Made by a program: the position numbers and the translations under genes. Of a stretch of 64,000 bases of DNA, positions 47,819 to 55,676 are shown piece after piece (the stretch's first letter is position 1; the number at the start of each line of letters is the position of its first letter). This stretch comes from Microlunatus soli (lineage in GTDB: Bacteria > Actinomycetota > Actinomycetes > Propionibacteriales > Propionibacteriaceae). The notes under the pieces are model-generated. The model made no database searches. It had not been told where the DNA came from and saw only the letters and a program-made list of their open reading frames with translations. The DNA lies in the NCBI RefSeq assembly GCF_900105385.1, contig NZ_LT629772.1, positions 6,634,001 to 6,698,000 on the forward strand, in the 5' to 3' direction.

Positions 47819-49161
47819 AGCGGATTCTCCGTCTTGGCGTAGGTGAGCAGCTGGGAGCGGGCTGCGGCCAGGGCGGCCTTCGGTGTCGCCAGGCCCTGCT
47901 GGACAAGGCCGATCTGAGCACCGACGACGTTCTCGAAGTTGGAGCCGGACCCCGAATACCAGGCGGGCGCGTCGTAGACGGCGTAGTCGGCCGCCGACGC
48001 GTAGTCGGACTGCGGGGTGAGCTTCTTGTACGCCGCACTGTTCAGGGTCGGCAGGTAGGCCGGAATGTGGCCGCCCTCGGCCCAGGTCATGCTCTGGTCG
48101 AGCAGCGACTTGATGAAGCCCATCGCCCGCCGGACCTGCGCATCGGTACGGTCCATCTTCGGTAACACCAGGGTGTGCGAATCGGCCTGCTCGGCAGGTT
48201 TGTCGTACAGCGTCGGGATCGGCACCATCCCGAATTTCAGTCCCTTGACGGCCTGCGCCGTGCTGATCTCCCACTCGCCCTGCATGTAGAAGGCCGACTG
48301 GCCGGTGAACATCATCGTCTGCGACCCGGCATAGTCGGCGGTGGCCGGCATCAGCCCCGACTTCGTCAGCTTCCGGAGGTAGTCCAGCGTGTCGAGTACC
48401 AACTCCTCGTTGTAGGTCAGCTCCTGCCCGCCGTCACCGAGCCACTCGGTGGCGCCGTCCCGTTGGCTGTACAGGGTCTGGAACCAGCGCCAACTCGTTG
48501 CGGTGTCACCGACCGTCGCAACACTGGCTCCGGTGTGGCCGGTGACCTCCTTGGCGGCCTTCAGCGCGTCCTCCCACTGCGCGGTTCCCTTGATCGGCTT
48601 CAGCTTGCCGTCGGCGTCGAGCAGTCCGGCCTTCTTGCAGACGTCGACGTTGTAGAACAGCACGAACGGGTGGGTGTCCAGCGGGATGGCATAGCTCTTG
48701 CCGTCGACCTTCTGGTTCGTCCAGGCCTTGGCGTTGAAGTCGTCGGCGCTCAGTCCGACCAGACCCAGCATGTCGTCGGTGATCTCGCTGAGCAGCCCAC
48801 CGGTGGCCAGGTTCTTCTCCCGGGTCAGGTGCGAGACCGCCACATCGGGCGGTGCTCCGCCGAGGGTGGCCAGCGAGACCTTGGTGTAGTACGGATTGCC
48901 CCAGCTGAAGGTCGCCGCCTGCAACGGTGCCGCGCCGGGTGACTTGCGGTAGCCGTCTTCCATGGCCTGCATCCGGACGCCGTCACCGCCCCCGAAGAGA
49001 TTCCAGAAGGTCACCGTCCCGGGCGCCAGCTCGGTGCCGGCGACACCGGCGGAGAAGGCGCTGCCACAGCCGGACAGCCCGCCGGCCAATCCGAGTCCGG
49101 CAGCCACTCCCAGCCCACCGCGCAGCAGACCCCGACGGGTCAGACGTGTGTGAGAAACCAT
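47815..49161 (-). CDS. Sugar ABC transporter substrate-binding lipoprotein
   Basis: A 448-residue extracellular binding protein. RLTRRGLLRGGLGVAAGLGLAGGLSGC is a Tat-type lipoprotein signal with lipobox GLSGC ending near residue 32. The mature part starts GTVTFWNLFGGGDGVRMQAMEDGYRK, typical of carbohydrate binders, and has YYTKVSLATLGGAPPDVAVSHL, GKSYAIPLDTHPFVLFYNVDVCKKAG and GQSAFYMQGEWEIS. It is the first gene of a three-gene importer operon. The ATG follows AAAGGGGCATGCAGC. A promoter with an overlapping LacI-type operator is visible upstream. Possible ligands are oligosaccharides or sugar alcohols. Confidence 0.92.
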   Translation of the reverse strand: MVSHTRLTRRGLLRGGLGVAAGLGLAGGLSGCGSAFSAGVAGTELAPGTVTFWNLFGGGDGVRMQAMEDGYRKSPGAAPLQAATFSWGNPYYTKVSLATLGGAPPDVAVSHLTREKNLATGGLLSEITDDMLGLVGLSADDFNAKAWTNQKVDGKSYAIPLDTHPFVLFYNVDVCKKAGLLDADGKLKPIKGTAQWEDALKAAKEVTGHTGASVATVGDTATSWRWFQTLYSQRDGATEWLGDGGQELTYNEELVLDTLDYLRKLTKSGLMPATADYAGSQTMMFTGQSAFYMQGEWEISTAQAVKGLKFGMVPIPTLYDKPAEQADSHTLVLPKMDRTDAQVRRAMGFIKSLLDQSMTWAEGGHIPAYLPTLNSAAYKKLTPQSDYASAADYAVYDAPAWYSGSGSNFENVVGAQIGLVQQGLATPKAALAAARSQLLTYAKTENPL

Positions 49162-49216
49162 GCTGCATGCCCCTTTGCCGCGCCCCGACTACACCCTGTT
49201 CCGACTGTCTGGGCGA

Positions 49217-49254
49217 ACCATACGACTATCGACAGCGCGATTTCAACGTTGTAA
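49217..49254 (-). promoter_or_regulatory. Promoter and overlapping LacI-type operator of the sugar ABC operon
   Basis: On the minus strand TTGAAA (-35), an 18-bp spacer and TATGGT (-10) precede the binding-protein gene. TTTCAACGTTGTAA (49241-49254) is a 12-of-14 palindrome covering the -35 box, with the same ACGTTGTA core as the operators at 36.8 kb. The rest of the 261-bp gap to 49422 shows nothing more. Confidence 0.65.
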
Positions 49255-49422
49255 CGCAGATTGTGATCTTCACCTCAGCCTGAATACATCGATCGTCGGC
49301 GTTAGCGAGCGGCACCAGGCGGGCGCATCGGCATCCTGCCGCCGCGAAGGCAGTCTGGTTCACCGTTGAGCGGCCGCAACGCCGCCGATGGGCCCGGATC
49401 GGTTCAGCAGTCTCCCTGGGGC

Positions 49423-49809
49423 TCAGCGCCGCTCGCCGGGCAACAACTCGGCCAGCCGGTTGGCGGCAGCGAGGGCATCCTCCTGTTGCGCGGCAACCTG
49501 TTCCAAGCCCGCCGGGACTTCGCCCTTGACCGCCGGCCGGACCTCGAAGGCGAGGTCGAGGATCGCCTCCCGAGTCGGCGTTCCGCGACGCAACTGCATC
49601 GCCTCCCCCGCCACCAGGTCGTATTCGGTGATCTTGGCGCGCCAGCCCGGATTGACCATCAGATCCTCGCGCTCACGCATCAGCCGAGCGAGCGCGTCCA
49701 GGGACTGTTCGAGCGCCTGCAACTGCTCCCGGCGGGCATCAAGATCAAGAACGATGGTCGGATCCGGTCCGCCACCGCCGCGGCCACGCAGTCTGTCCAG
49801 GAGTCCCAT
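49423..49809 (-). CDS. Small coiled protein of unknown function
   Basis: A 128-residue soluble protein I do not recognise. After MGLLDRLRGRGGGGPDPTIV it is mostly helical: LDARREQLQALEQSLDALARLMRERED and VAAQQEDALAAANRLAELLPGERR look like coiled-coil segments around a short central part (VNPGWRAKITEYDLVAGEAMQLRRG). There is no signal or membrane span. The ATG lies 7 bases after TACGGT, so it may have its own leaderless promoter. It is 59 bp downstream of the SatD-linked membrane protein and could belong to that unit. Confidence 0.65.
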   Translation of the reverse strand: MGLLDRLRGRGGGGPDPTIVLDLDARREQLQALEQSLDALARLMREREDLMVNPGWRAKITEYDLVAGEAMQLRRGTPTREAILDLAFEVRPAVKGEVPAGLEQVAAQQEDALAAANRLAELLPGERR

Positions 49810-49816
49810 GGGCGTA

Positions 49817-49822
49817 ACCGTA
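49817..49822 (-). promoter_or_regulatory. -10 element of the small coiled-protein gene
   Basis: TACGGT (minus strand), 7 bases before the ATG. Confidence 0.45.
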
Positions 49823-49868
49823 CTGGCAGCCCGTCCTCGACCGATCAGGCACCGTTGCCGACGGCGGA

Positions 49869-50618
49869 TCAGATCAGGTGCGCGCCACCCAACCCGATCA
49901 GGGCGATCAACCAGCTGACGAAGCTGCCGACCAGGAAATACTCGGTGACCTCGTCGATCCCGACCGCCGTCACCGACGAGGTGGAACCGCGGCGCGCATT
50001 CAGTTCGGGGAAGCGGATCAGGCTCTTGGCCGCGATCACCAGGCTCGCCGCCGTGATCTGGCCGGCCAGGCCGAGACCGAGGATCAGCAGCCGCTCCATC
50101 GGGCCCAGCAGACGTCCACCGCGCAACTGGTCGGAGGCCTGCGGCTCGCCGTGCGGCTTGATCGCCCCCACCGCGGCCAGCACCTGCCGGACCAGTTCGT
50201 TGGCGGTGCTGAGTTGGAACCCGAAGAGCCCGAGGATCAGCAGGAATCGATCCGCGCTGAGGCCGACTGTCGGTCGCCAGCCCACCGTCCGCAGCCAGCG
50301 TTCGACCAGGCCGTCGGCCGGCCCGGCCAGGCCACCGAGCAGCAGCATCGCCAGGACTCCGGTGAGCAGCACCGCCAACGGCCAGTGCTCGGCGACGCCA
50401 CGACGCCGCGATCGGTCGACCAGCAGAGCCCAGCCGAAGGCCACGGCCGCGGCCAGCACCAACAGCACGATCTCGGCCGCCGCGGCGAGCCCGGCCAACA
50501 GGCCGAACAGCAGCACCGCCAGCGGCCCGGCGAGCAACGGCAGCCAGGACGGGAACCGCGACCGCCGGCACAGATCGGAGGTCGCGACCGCGATCAGCAG
50601 CACCGCCAGCACACTCAT
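49869..50618 (-). CDS. Integral membrane protein linked to SatD
   Basis: A 249-residue protein with about seven hydrophobic segments, starting MSVLAVLLIAVATSDL and including WLPLLAGPLAVLLFGLLAGLAA, EIVLLVLAAAVAFGWALLV and, at the end, YFLVGSFVSWLIALIGLGGAHLI. Between helices lie RFLLILGLFGFQLSTANELVRQVLAAVG and RLLILGLGLAGQITAASLVIAAKSLIRFPEL, with conserved-looking polar positions. It follows the SatD gene by 25 bp and has GGGAGCG before the ATG. Such membrane partners commonly accompany SatD in actinomycetes; their function is not established, to my knowledge. Confidence 0.75.
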   Translation of the reverse strand: MSVLAVLLIAVATSDLCRRSRFPSWLPLLAGPLAVLLFGLLAGLAAAAEIVLLVLAAAVAFGWALLVDRSRRRGVAEHWPLAVLLTGVLAMLLLGGLAGPADGLVERWLRTVGWRPTVGLSADRFLLILGLFGFQLSTANELVRQVLAAVGAIKPHGEPQASDQLRGGRLLGPMERLLILGLGLAGQITAASLVIAAKSLIRFPELNARRGSTSSVTAVGIDEVTEYFLVGSFVSWLIALIGLGGAHLI

Positions 50619-50643
50619 CGGACGCTCCCGTCGTCGGCGGTGA

Positions 50644-51366
50644 TCACACGATCTCCCGGATCATCGCACTGGCCGCAACGATCACGTCCAGCCCGTCCCG
50701 CTGGGCGCGTTGGGACACCGCAGAGGTCGAGATGCCCTCGTCGCGGGCGATCTCGGTCTTGCTCCGACCGGCCATCAGCCCTCCCAGGATCCGCAACGAC
50801 CGTGCTGCCAGTGATCCAACCAGTTGGTCCCGACAGAGCAGAGCGGCATCGACCGCCGGCTCACTGGGCCCCTCCCCCTCCGGACCGGACCGATAGCAGA
50901 AGCGGGCGTGCCGGGTGCCGGGATGTTCGGCCCGGGCCTCGGCCGTGTTGATCGCCGCCCGTGCCTGCCACCACGCCGGGCCGTCCTGGGTGCCGGTCTC
51001 GGCATCGAGCACCTGGGCGGTGCCCCAACCGACACCGAAGCGAACGTCGCCGTCGGGCGCGAGATCGAGCCAGAGCAGGAAGGAAGCGTGCAGGGCTTCC
51101 CCGACGGTCGGAAAGCTGCCCTGGAACTCGTCGCCGGCGGTGATCACCAACGGATCGGCGACCGGATGATCGGCGGCGCTGCGGGCCAGCGCCGTATTCA
51201 GCCGTTGCTGCAGCCCGCGGCGGTCGGTCGATTTCCGGGATCCGACCAGGTCCCCGATCACCGCGGCGCGGTAGTCTCCAGGGGCAGGCCCGCGAACGCC
51301 GGGCGACCGATCATCGTCCGAGCCGGATCCACCCGAACGACCCGTCGTTGAAGCTGATTCCTTCAT
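50644..51366 (-). CDS. SatD-family protein with C-terminal helix-turn-helix
   Basis: A 240-residue SatD protein. The family start is AAVIGDLVGSRKSTDRRGLQQRLNTAL (residues about 34-60), then DPLVITAGDEFQGSF (nucleotidyl-cyclase-like TAGDEFQG) and DVRFGVGWGTAQVLD. The C-terminal part has LGGLMAGRSKTEIARDEGISTSAVSQRAQRDGL, a sigma-70 region 4-like helix-turn-helix. SatD was named from acid tolerance in streptococci, but its biochemistry is not settled. The combination suggests a ligand- or nucleotide-sensing domain joined to DNA binding. A dyad of TGAAG/CTTCA lies 11 bp upstream of the ATG and may be its own site. Confidence 0.85.
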   Translation of the reverse strand: MKESASTTGRSGGSGSDDDRSPGVRGPAPGDYRAAVIGDLVGSRKSTDRRGLQQRLNTALARSAADHPVADPLVITAGDEFQGSFPTVGEALHASFLLWLDLAPDGDVRFGVGWGTAQVLDAETGTQDGPAWWQARAAINTAEARAEHPGTRHARFCYRSGPEGEGPSEPAVDAALLCRDQLVGSLAARSLRILGGLMAGRSKTEIARDEGISTSAVSQRAQRDGLDVIVAASAMIREIV

Positions 51367-51376
51367 TCTGCAAGTC

Positions 51377-51393
51377 TGAAGCTATTCACTTCA
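51377..51393. promoter_or_regulatory. Inverted repeat upstream of satD
   Basis: TGAAG and CTTCA are separated by 7 bases, 10-27 bp before the satD-like ATG. The AT content is unusual for the window. Confidence 0.4.
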
Positions 51394-51416
51394 TATGACA
51401 AGACCTCGGTGACCGA

Positions 51417-52223
51417 TCACCGGTCGGCGACGACGACGTCGATCCCCGACCGGCGGAGTTCGGCCACCGTGGACCGCGGGGTCTCGCGATCCACTACGAC
51501 GTGATCGAATTCGTCCAGATCTCCCAGCGCGTGCAGGGCGCCGGAGGTGAACTTGGTGTGGTCGACCAGCAGCACCCGGGTCGCCGAGGCGTCCAACATC
51601 GCCCGCTTGGTGTCGACCGTCTCCAACGCTTGGAAGCAGACCGTGCGGCCGACGATCGCGGCTGCCGACATCAACAACAGATCCGATCGCAGCCGTCCGA
51701 TCGCCTGGTTGGTCATCCGGCCCATGAAGGATGCGCACCACGGGTGGAACTCCCCGCCGAGACCGATCACCGAGATGTCGTCGATCACGCTCACCTCGTT
51801 GATCGCGATCAACGAATTGGTGATCACGGTCAGCGGTGCCACGTCGGCCAACAGCGGGATGATCTGGTGCACCGTGGTCGAGTCGTCCAGCAGCACCGAC
51901 TGCCCGGTGTCGAGGTAGTCCAGCGCCGCCGTGGCCAGGGCTCGCTTGATCTCGGTCCGTTGCGCCTGGCGATAGACGACGCTGGATTCCACCAGGGTGG
52001 ACGCCAACGCCGTCGCCGTACCACGTGATTTGCGGAGCAACCCGCGGGCCTGCAACTCGTCAAGATCACGATGCGCGGTCATCACGCTGATCTTGAACTG
52101 ATCGGCGATGTCCTCGATCCGCAGCGAACCGTGCCGCATCACCGCATCGGCGATCGCGTGTTGGCGATCGGTGCGTTTTCCCTGTCGGGAAACCGCATCC
52201 GTGGCATCGGCCTCGGTGCTCAT
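51417..52223 (-). CDS. DeoR-family transcriptional regulator
   Basis: A 268-residue regulator. The N-terminal helix-turn-helix is HAIADAVMRHGSLRIEDIADQFKISVMTAHRDLDELQARGLL (ends given: HAIADAVMRH and LQARGLL). It is followed by the sugar-phosphate-binding DeoRC domain with LLDDSTTVHQIIPLLADVAPLTVITNS, DISVIGLGGEFHPWCASFMG and VLLVDHTKFTSGALHALGDLDEFDHVV. It is the last gene of a kinase-isomerase operon, 3 bp after the TPI-like gene. The likely inducer is a tetrulose or triose phosphate, and its target the palindrome upstream of the kinase gene. Confidence 0.92.
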   Translation of the reverse strand: MSTEADATDAVSRQGKRTDRQHAIADAVMRHGSLRIEDIADQFKISVMTAHRDLDELQARGLLRKSRGTATALASTLVESSVVYRQAQRTEIKRALATAALDYLDTGQSVLLDDSTTVHQIIPLLADVAPLTVITNSLIAINEVSVIDDISVIGLGGEFHPWCASFMGRMTNQAIGRLRSDLLLMSAAAIVGRTVCFQALETVDTKRAMLDASATRVLLVDHTKFTSGALHALGDLDEFDHVVVDRETPRSTVAELRRSGIDVVVADR

Positions 52224-52226
52224 CGC

Positions 52227-52997
52227 TCAGCTCCGGCCCATCGCGGCCGCCTCGCCGATCACCCGACCGAACGCCTCCGGATCGTGGGCGAACCGGCCCA
52301 GGAAGAGCCCGTCGACGGCATCGCCGAGCTCGGTCAGCAGTCCGGGACCGGCGCTACCTCCGTAGATCACCCGGACCTGTTCGGTCCGATGATCGTCGGC
52401 CAGCCCGGCCCGCAGCTGTCGACACACCGCCCGGACATGATCGGCGTCGGCCGGCTGCTCTGCTCCGATCGCCCAGACCGGCTCGTAGGCGATGATCAAC
52501 TCGTCCAGCCCGGAGTCGACCTCGGCCAACGCGCTGAGCACCTGCTGGCGGCACAGATCGACCGCCCGCTCCGGCGAAAGATGATCTTGCTCCCCGACGC
52601 ACAGGATCGGTATCAGCCCGTTGCGTGCGGCCGCCGCCAGCTTGCTCGCGATGATCTTGTCGTCCTCGCCGAACAGCTGGCGCCGCTCGGCATGCCCGAC
52701 CTCGACGTAACGGCAGCCCAACGACGCCAGGTCACGTCCACTCACCTCACCGGTGAAGGCACCGTGGTCGGCCCACGCCAGGTCCTGGGCGCCGACAGCC
52801 ACCGGCGTACCCCGGGTGGCTGCGGCCACGGCGTCGACGGAGACGAAGGTCGGCAGCACCGCGACCCGGACCCGACCGTCCCGTACGGCCGGTTCGGAGT
52901 CGGCGGTCGCGACCACGTCGGTGACCCAGCGCAACGTGGCTTCGTGGTCCAGATACATCTTCAGGCTGACGCCGAGGAAGATCGGAGCCCTGGTCAC
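52227..52997 (-). CDS. Triosephosphate isomerase homologue, probable L-erythrulose-1-phosphate isomerase
   Basis: A 256-residue TIM barrel. LGVSLKMYLDHEATLRW holds the active Lys, YVEVGHAERRQLFGEDD the active His, IAYEPVWAIGAEQPADADHVRAV the catalytic Glu, and VIYGGSAGPGLL the phosphate loop. The N-x-K of glycolytic TPI reads S-L-K-M here, and the phosphate loop differs, as in the LerI/EryH clade that isomerises L-erythrulose 1-phosphate to D-erythrulose 4-phosphate. Its partners, a DhaKL kinase and an RpiB homologue, support that role over glycolysis. The GTG is preceded by AGGAGGTACAG, a near-perfect ribosome binding site. Confidence 0.85.
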   Translation of the reverse strand: MTRAPIFLGVSLKMYLDHEATLRWVTDVVATADSEPAVRDGRVRVAVLPTFVSVDAVAAATRGTPVAVGAQDLAWADHGAFTGEVSGRDLASLGCRYVEVGHAERRQLFGEDDKIIASKLAAAARNGLIPILCVGEQDHLSPERAVDLCRQQVLSALAEVDSGLDELIIAYEPVWAIGAEQPADADHVRAVCRQLRAGLADDHRTEQVRVIYGGSAGPGLLTELGDAVDGLFLGRFAHDPEAFGRVIGEAAAMGRS

Positions 52998-53049
52998 CTG
53001 TACCTCCTGGTCGACATCGTCATCGCCACCTGCACCTGCGCAGGATTCG

Positions 53050-53547
53050 TCAGCAGGACGATCCGGTCGCCTGATCGGCGCTGGCGTCGACCCGCTTCTC
53101 GTAGTCGGTCAGCACCGCGACCTTCTCCGCCGAAGCGCTGGACTCGTCGAAGGTGTAGGTCAACCACTGGCCGGCCAACATCCGGGCGAGTTCCAGACCG
53201 ACGACCCGCTGGCCGAAGCACAGCACCTGGGCGTTGTTGGAGAGCACCGCACGCTGCACCGAGAACGGATCGTGGGCGGTCACCGCCCGGATGCCCGGCA
53301 CCTTGTTGGCCGAGATCGCCACCCCGAGTCCGGTCCCGCAGACCAACAGCGCCCGATCGGCCTCGCCTCGAGCGACCATCTCCGCCGCGGCGATCGCGAT
53401 CGTCGGATACGGCGTGTGCCCGGAGGCGTCGACGCCGGCATCGACGACCGACTCGACCAGATCGGAATTCTCCAGATCCTTCTTCAGCGCTTCCTTGTAG
53501 TCGAAGCCCGCATCATCGGACCCCACCACGATCTTCCACCCGCTCAT
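53050..53547 (-). CDS. RpiB/LacAB-family isomerase, probable D-erythrulose-4-phosphate isomerase
   Basis: A 165-residue sugar-phosphate isomerase. The N-terminal loop is [20 protein letters not shown]. The catalytic Cys lies in [32 protein letters not shown], and [27 protein letters not shown] ends the core. A short C-terminal tail ([15 protein letters not shown]) is extra. RpiB homologues in this context (DerI/EryI) convert D-erythrulose 4-phosphate to D-erythrose 4-phosphate, which enters the pentose phosphate pathway. Ribose-5-phosphate isomerase activity is the alternative. GAAGGAAGTAGTGAG precedes the ATG; the kinase gene ends 44 bp upstream. Confidence 0.88.
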   Translation of the reverse strand: MSGWKIVVGSDDAGFDYKEALKKDLENSDLVESVVDAGVDASGHTPYPTIAIAAAEMVARGEADRALLVCGTGLGVAISANKVPGIRAVTAHDPFSVQRAVLSNNAQVLCFGQRVVGLELARMLAGQWLTYTFDESSASAEKVAVLTDYEKRVDASADQATGSSC

Positions 53548-53591
53548 CTCACTACTTCCTTCGCGTTGTGCTCGTCTTGTCGAGATTCTGG

Positions 53592-55295
53592 TCAGAGGTC
53601 CTGGGCTACGGCGGTCGCGATCAGGGCGAACGAGATCGCTCCGGGGTCGGCGGTGCCGAGGCTCTTCTCGGCGTGCGGCCGGGCCCGGCCGAGCTTGGGC
53701 ATCAGGTCGGCGGTCGCCTGCGCCGCCTGGGTGGACGCCTGCGCCGCCTCGGTCCAGCCCGCCGCGAGGTCCTTGCCGGACTCGACGGCCTTGCCGAGCG
53801 CGTCGGCGAACGGCACCAGGGCGTCGATCATCGTCTTGTCGCCGACCTGGGCGCCGCCGATCCGGCGCAGTGACTCATCGGCGGCGCGGACGCCGGCGGC
53901 GACGGTTGCCGGGTCAGGTTTGACCTCGTCACCGACGGTGCGTCCGATCGCGTCCAGCAGCGCACCCCACAACACGCCCGAGGTGCCGCCGGCCTGGGCG
54001 GCCCACGCCGCTCCGGCCTGGACCAGCAGGGTCTGCGCACCGGGTTGCCTGTCCAGCAGCCCGTCGGCCGCCTCCACCGCGGCCCGGGCTCCGCGTTCCA
54101 TCCCGATCCCGTGATCGCCGTCGCCGGCGATCGCGTCCAGCTTGCCGAGTTCGTCGGCGTGCTCGGTGATCGTCCGGTGTACCGTGGTCAGCAGCCCGGC
54201 GATCGTCCGGGCCGCCTGCCGTGACTCCTCGGTCGCGTCGCCGACCTCGACCGCGGCACTGGCGTCGACGTCGTCCAGCACCTCGCCCTGATCCGCCTGC
54301 AACGCGCCCTTGCGGTAGCCGGAGGTATAGGAGGGCGTGGCCCAGAGTTGCTCGATCTCCTCGTCGACCCACCAGAGGCTGAGCGAAGCGCCGGCCATCT
54401 CGAAACTGGTGACGAGTTCGCCGACCTCGACATCGGCGGCCACCAGGCCGTCCCGCTCGGCCAGGGCGCGGACATCGTTGAAGAGGATGAAGAGTTCCTC
54501 GTTCTTGACCGCGCCGAGACCGTTGACGAAGATCACCGCACGATCACCGGCGCCGTCCGGCTTCTCCGCGATCACCGCGTCCCACAGCATCGTCGCCAGT
54601 TCCTGGGAGCTGAGCAGCCCGGTCTCGTCGATCCCCGGCTCGCCGTGGATCCCGACCCCGACACCCATCCGTCCCTCGGGCACGGTGAACAGCGGCTCGT
54701 GCGCACCGGGCAGGGTGCAGCCGGAGAAGGCGACGCCCAGCGTACGGATGTTGTCGTTGACCTTGCCGGCCAGCGCGACGACCTGGTCCAGGTCCTTGCC
54801 GGCCTCGGCCGCGGCGGCGGCGATCTTGTAGACCGCGAGTCCGCCGGCGATGCCGCGCCGCTTGTCGCGTTCGTCTGCCTTGGCCGAGGAGATGTCGTCG
54901 GTGACGAAAAGGGTCTCGGCCGCGATGCCTTCGGCCCGCAACCGGTCCCTGGCCTGATTGAAGTTCAGCACGTCGCCGGCGTAGTTGCCGCAGGTGAGCA
55001 GCACACCGCCGCCGTTCTCGACCGCCTTGGCCACGTCGTAGACCTGCTGGCCGGACGGCGAGGCGAACACGTTGCCGACGGCCGCTCCGTGGGCCAGGCC
55101 GGGCCCGACCAGGCCACCGAAGGCCGGGTAGTGGCCTGAGCCGCCGCCGATCACGACGGCAGGCTGACCCTGCGGAGTGGCGGTCCGGCGCGCGACTCCG
55201 CCGGGCACCGCCCGGACCAGGTCGCCATGGGCCGCCACGAAGCCGGCCGTTGCCTGCTCGCTGAATCGAGCGGGGTCGTTGCTGATGAAGGACAT
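53592..55295 (-). CDS. Fused DhaK-DhaL kinase, probable erythrulose kinase
   Basis: A 567-residue ATP-dependent ketose kinase. Residues about 1-330 are Dha[36 protein letters not shown] binds substrate, and [12 protein letters not shown] carries the His that binds the ketone covalently. Residues about 360-567 are Dha[24 protein letters not shown] provides the Mg-ADP Asp cluster, with [16 protein letters not shown] and [16 protein letters not shown]. The same fold makes dihydroxyacetone kinase, but the RpiB and TPI partners fit erythrulose kinase (LerK/DerK). TTAGGAACATCG precedes the ATG. It opens a four-gene operon under a palindromic operator. The dehydrogenases and the transporter of a tetritol pathway are not next to it. 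Confidence 0.92.
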   Translation of the reverse strand: MSFISNDPARFSEQATAGFVAAHGDLVRAVPGGVARRTATPQGQPAVVIGGGSGHYPAFGGLVGPGLAHGAAVGNVFASPSGQQVYDVAKAVENGGGVLLTCGNYAGDVLNFNQARDRLRAEGIAAETLFVTDDISSAKADERDKRRGIAGGLAVYKIAAAAAEAGKDLDQVVALAGKVNDNIRTLGVAFSGCTLPGAHEPLFTVPEGRMGVGVGIHGEPGIDETGLLSSQELATMLWDAVIAEKPDGAGDRAVIFVNGLGAVKNEELFILFNDVRALAERDGLVAADVEVGELVTSFEMAGASLSLWWVDEEIEQLWATPSYTSGYRKGALQADQGEVLDDVDASAAVEVGDATEESRQAARTIAGLLTTVHRTITEHADELGKLDAIAGDGDHGIGMERGARAAVEAADGLLDRQPGAQTLLVQAGAAWAAQAGGTSGVLWGALLDAIGRTVGDEVKPDPATVAAGVRAADESLRRIGGAQVGDKTMIDALVPFADALGKAVESGKDLAAGWTEAAQASTQAAQATADLMPKLGRARPHAEKSLGTADPGAISFALIATAVAQDL

Positions 55296-55351
55296 CGATG
55301 TTCCTAACTCGTCCGTGCTCGCGCCACGAGCATCGCTGCTGCGTCAGCCCC

Positions 55352-55357
55352 ACCATA
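55352..55357 (-). promoter_or_regulatory. -10 element of the kinase operon
   Basis: TATGGT on the minus strand, two bases downstream of the 17-bp palindrome; about 56 bases of leader precede the ATG. Confidence 0.45.
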
Positions 55358-55359
55358 CT

Positions 55360-55376
55360 TCACACGAGTCGTGTGA
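55360..55376. promoter_or_regulatory. DeoR operator candidate
   Basis: TCACACGAGTCGTGTGA is a perfect palindrome of two 8-base arms around one base. A TCGTGTG half-site recurs 21 bp to the right (55390). Confidence 0.7.
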
Positions 55377-55676
55377 GATCCCACATGGCTCGTGTGCATT
55401 CTCACAACTTCTCCACAGTTGTCAGAGTGTGGTCGTGCGACGAAAGCACCGATCAGGAAGAAGCGTTGCGAGGACCGTGTTGCGCGTCGGTCGCCGGGCG
55501 CAGGAGCGCGGGCGGGCCGGGCCCCGCCGAACGAGGACAACGCAGCCGATCGCTGTTCAGGCTTCGACGGATCGCGCGAACGTCGGGCGCGGGACACTGG
55601 AGCCCAACCACCTTTGGCAAACTTCCGGTGGATGGGTCAGTAACGTACGGACCTCCGGAGCGGGGATGGAGGGTAC
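55377..55676. other. 300-bp stretch between divergent operons
   Basis: Besides the half-site at 55390 it carries ACAACT/AGTTGT inverted around 7 bases at 55404-55422. The rest, up to the amidase start, is a long GC-rich leader with a GGCGGGCCGGGCCCCGCC-type foldback near 55511-55530 and CCACC/GGTGG arms near 55609-55630. I see no gene in it. Confidence 0.5.
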
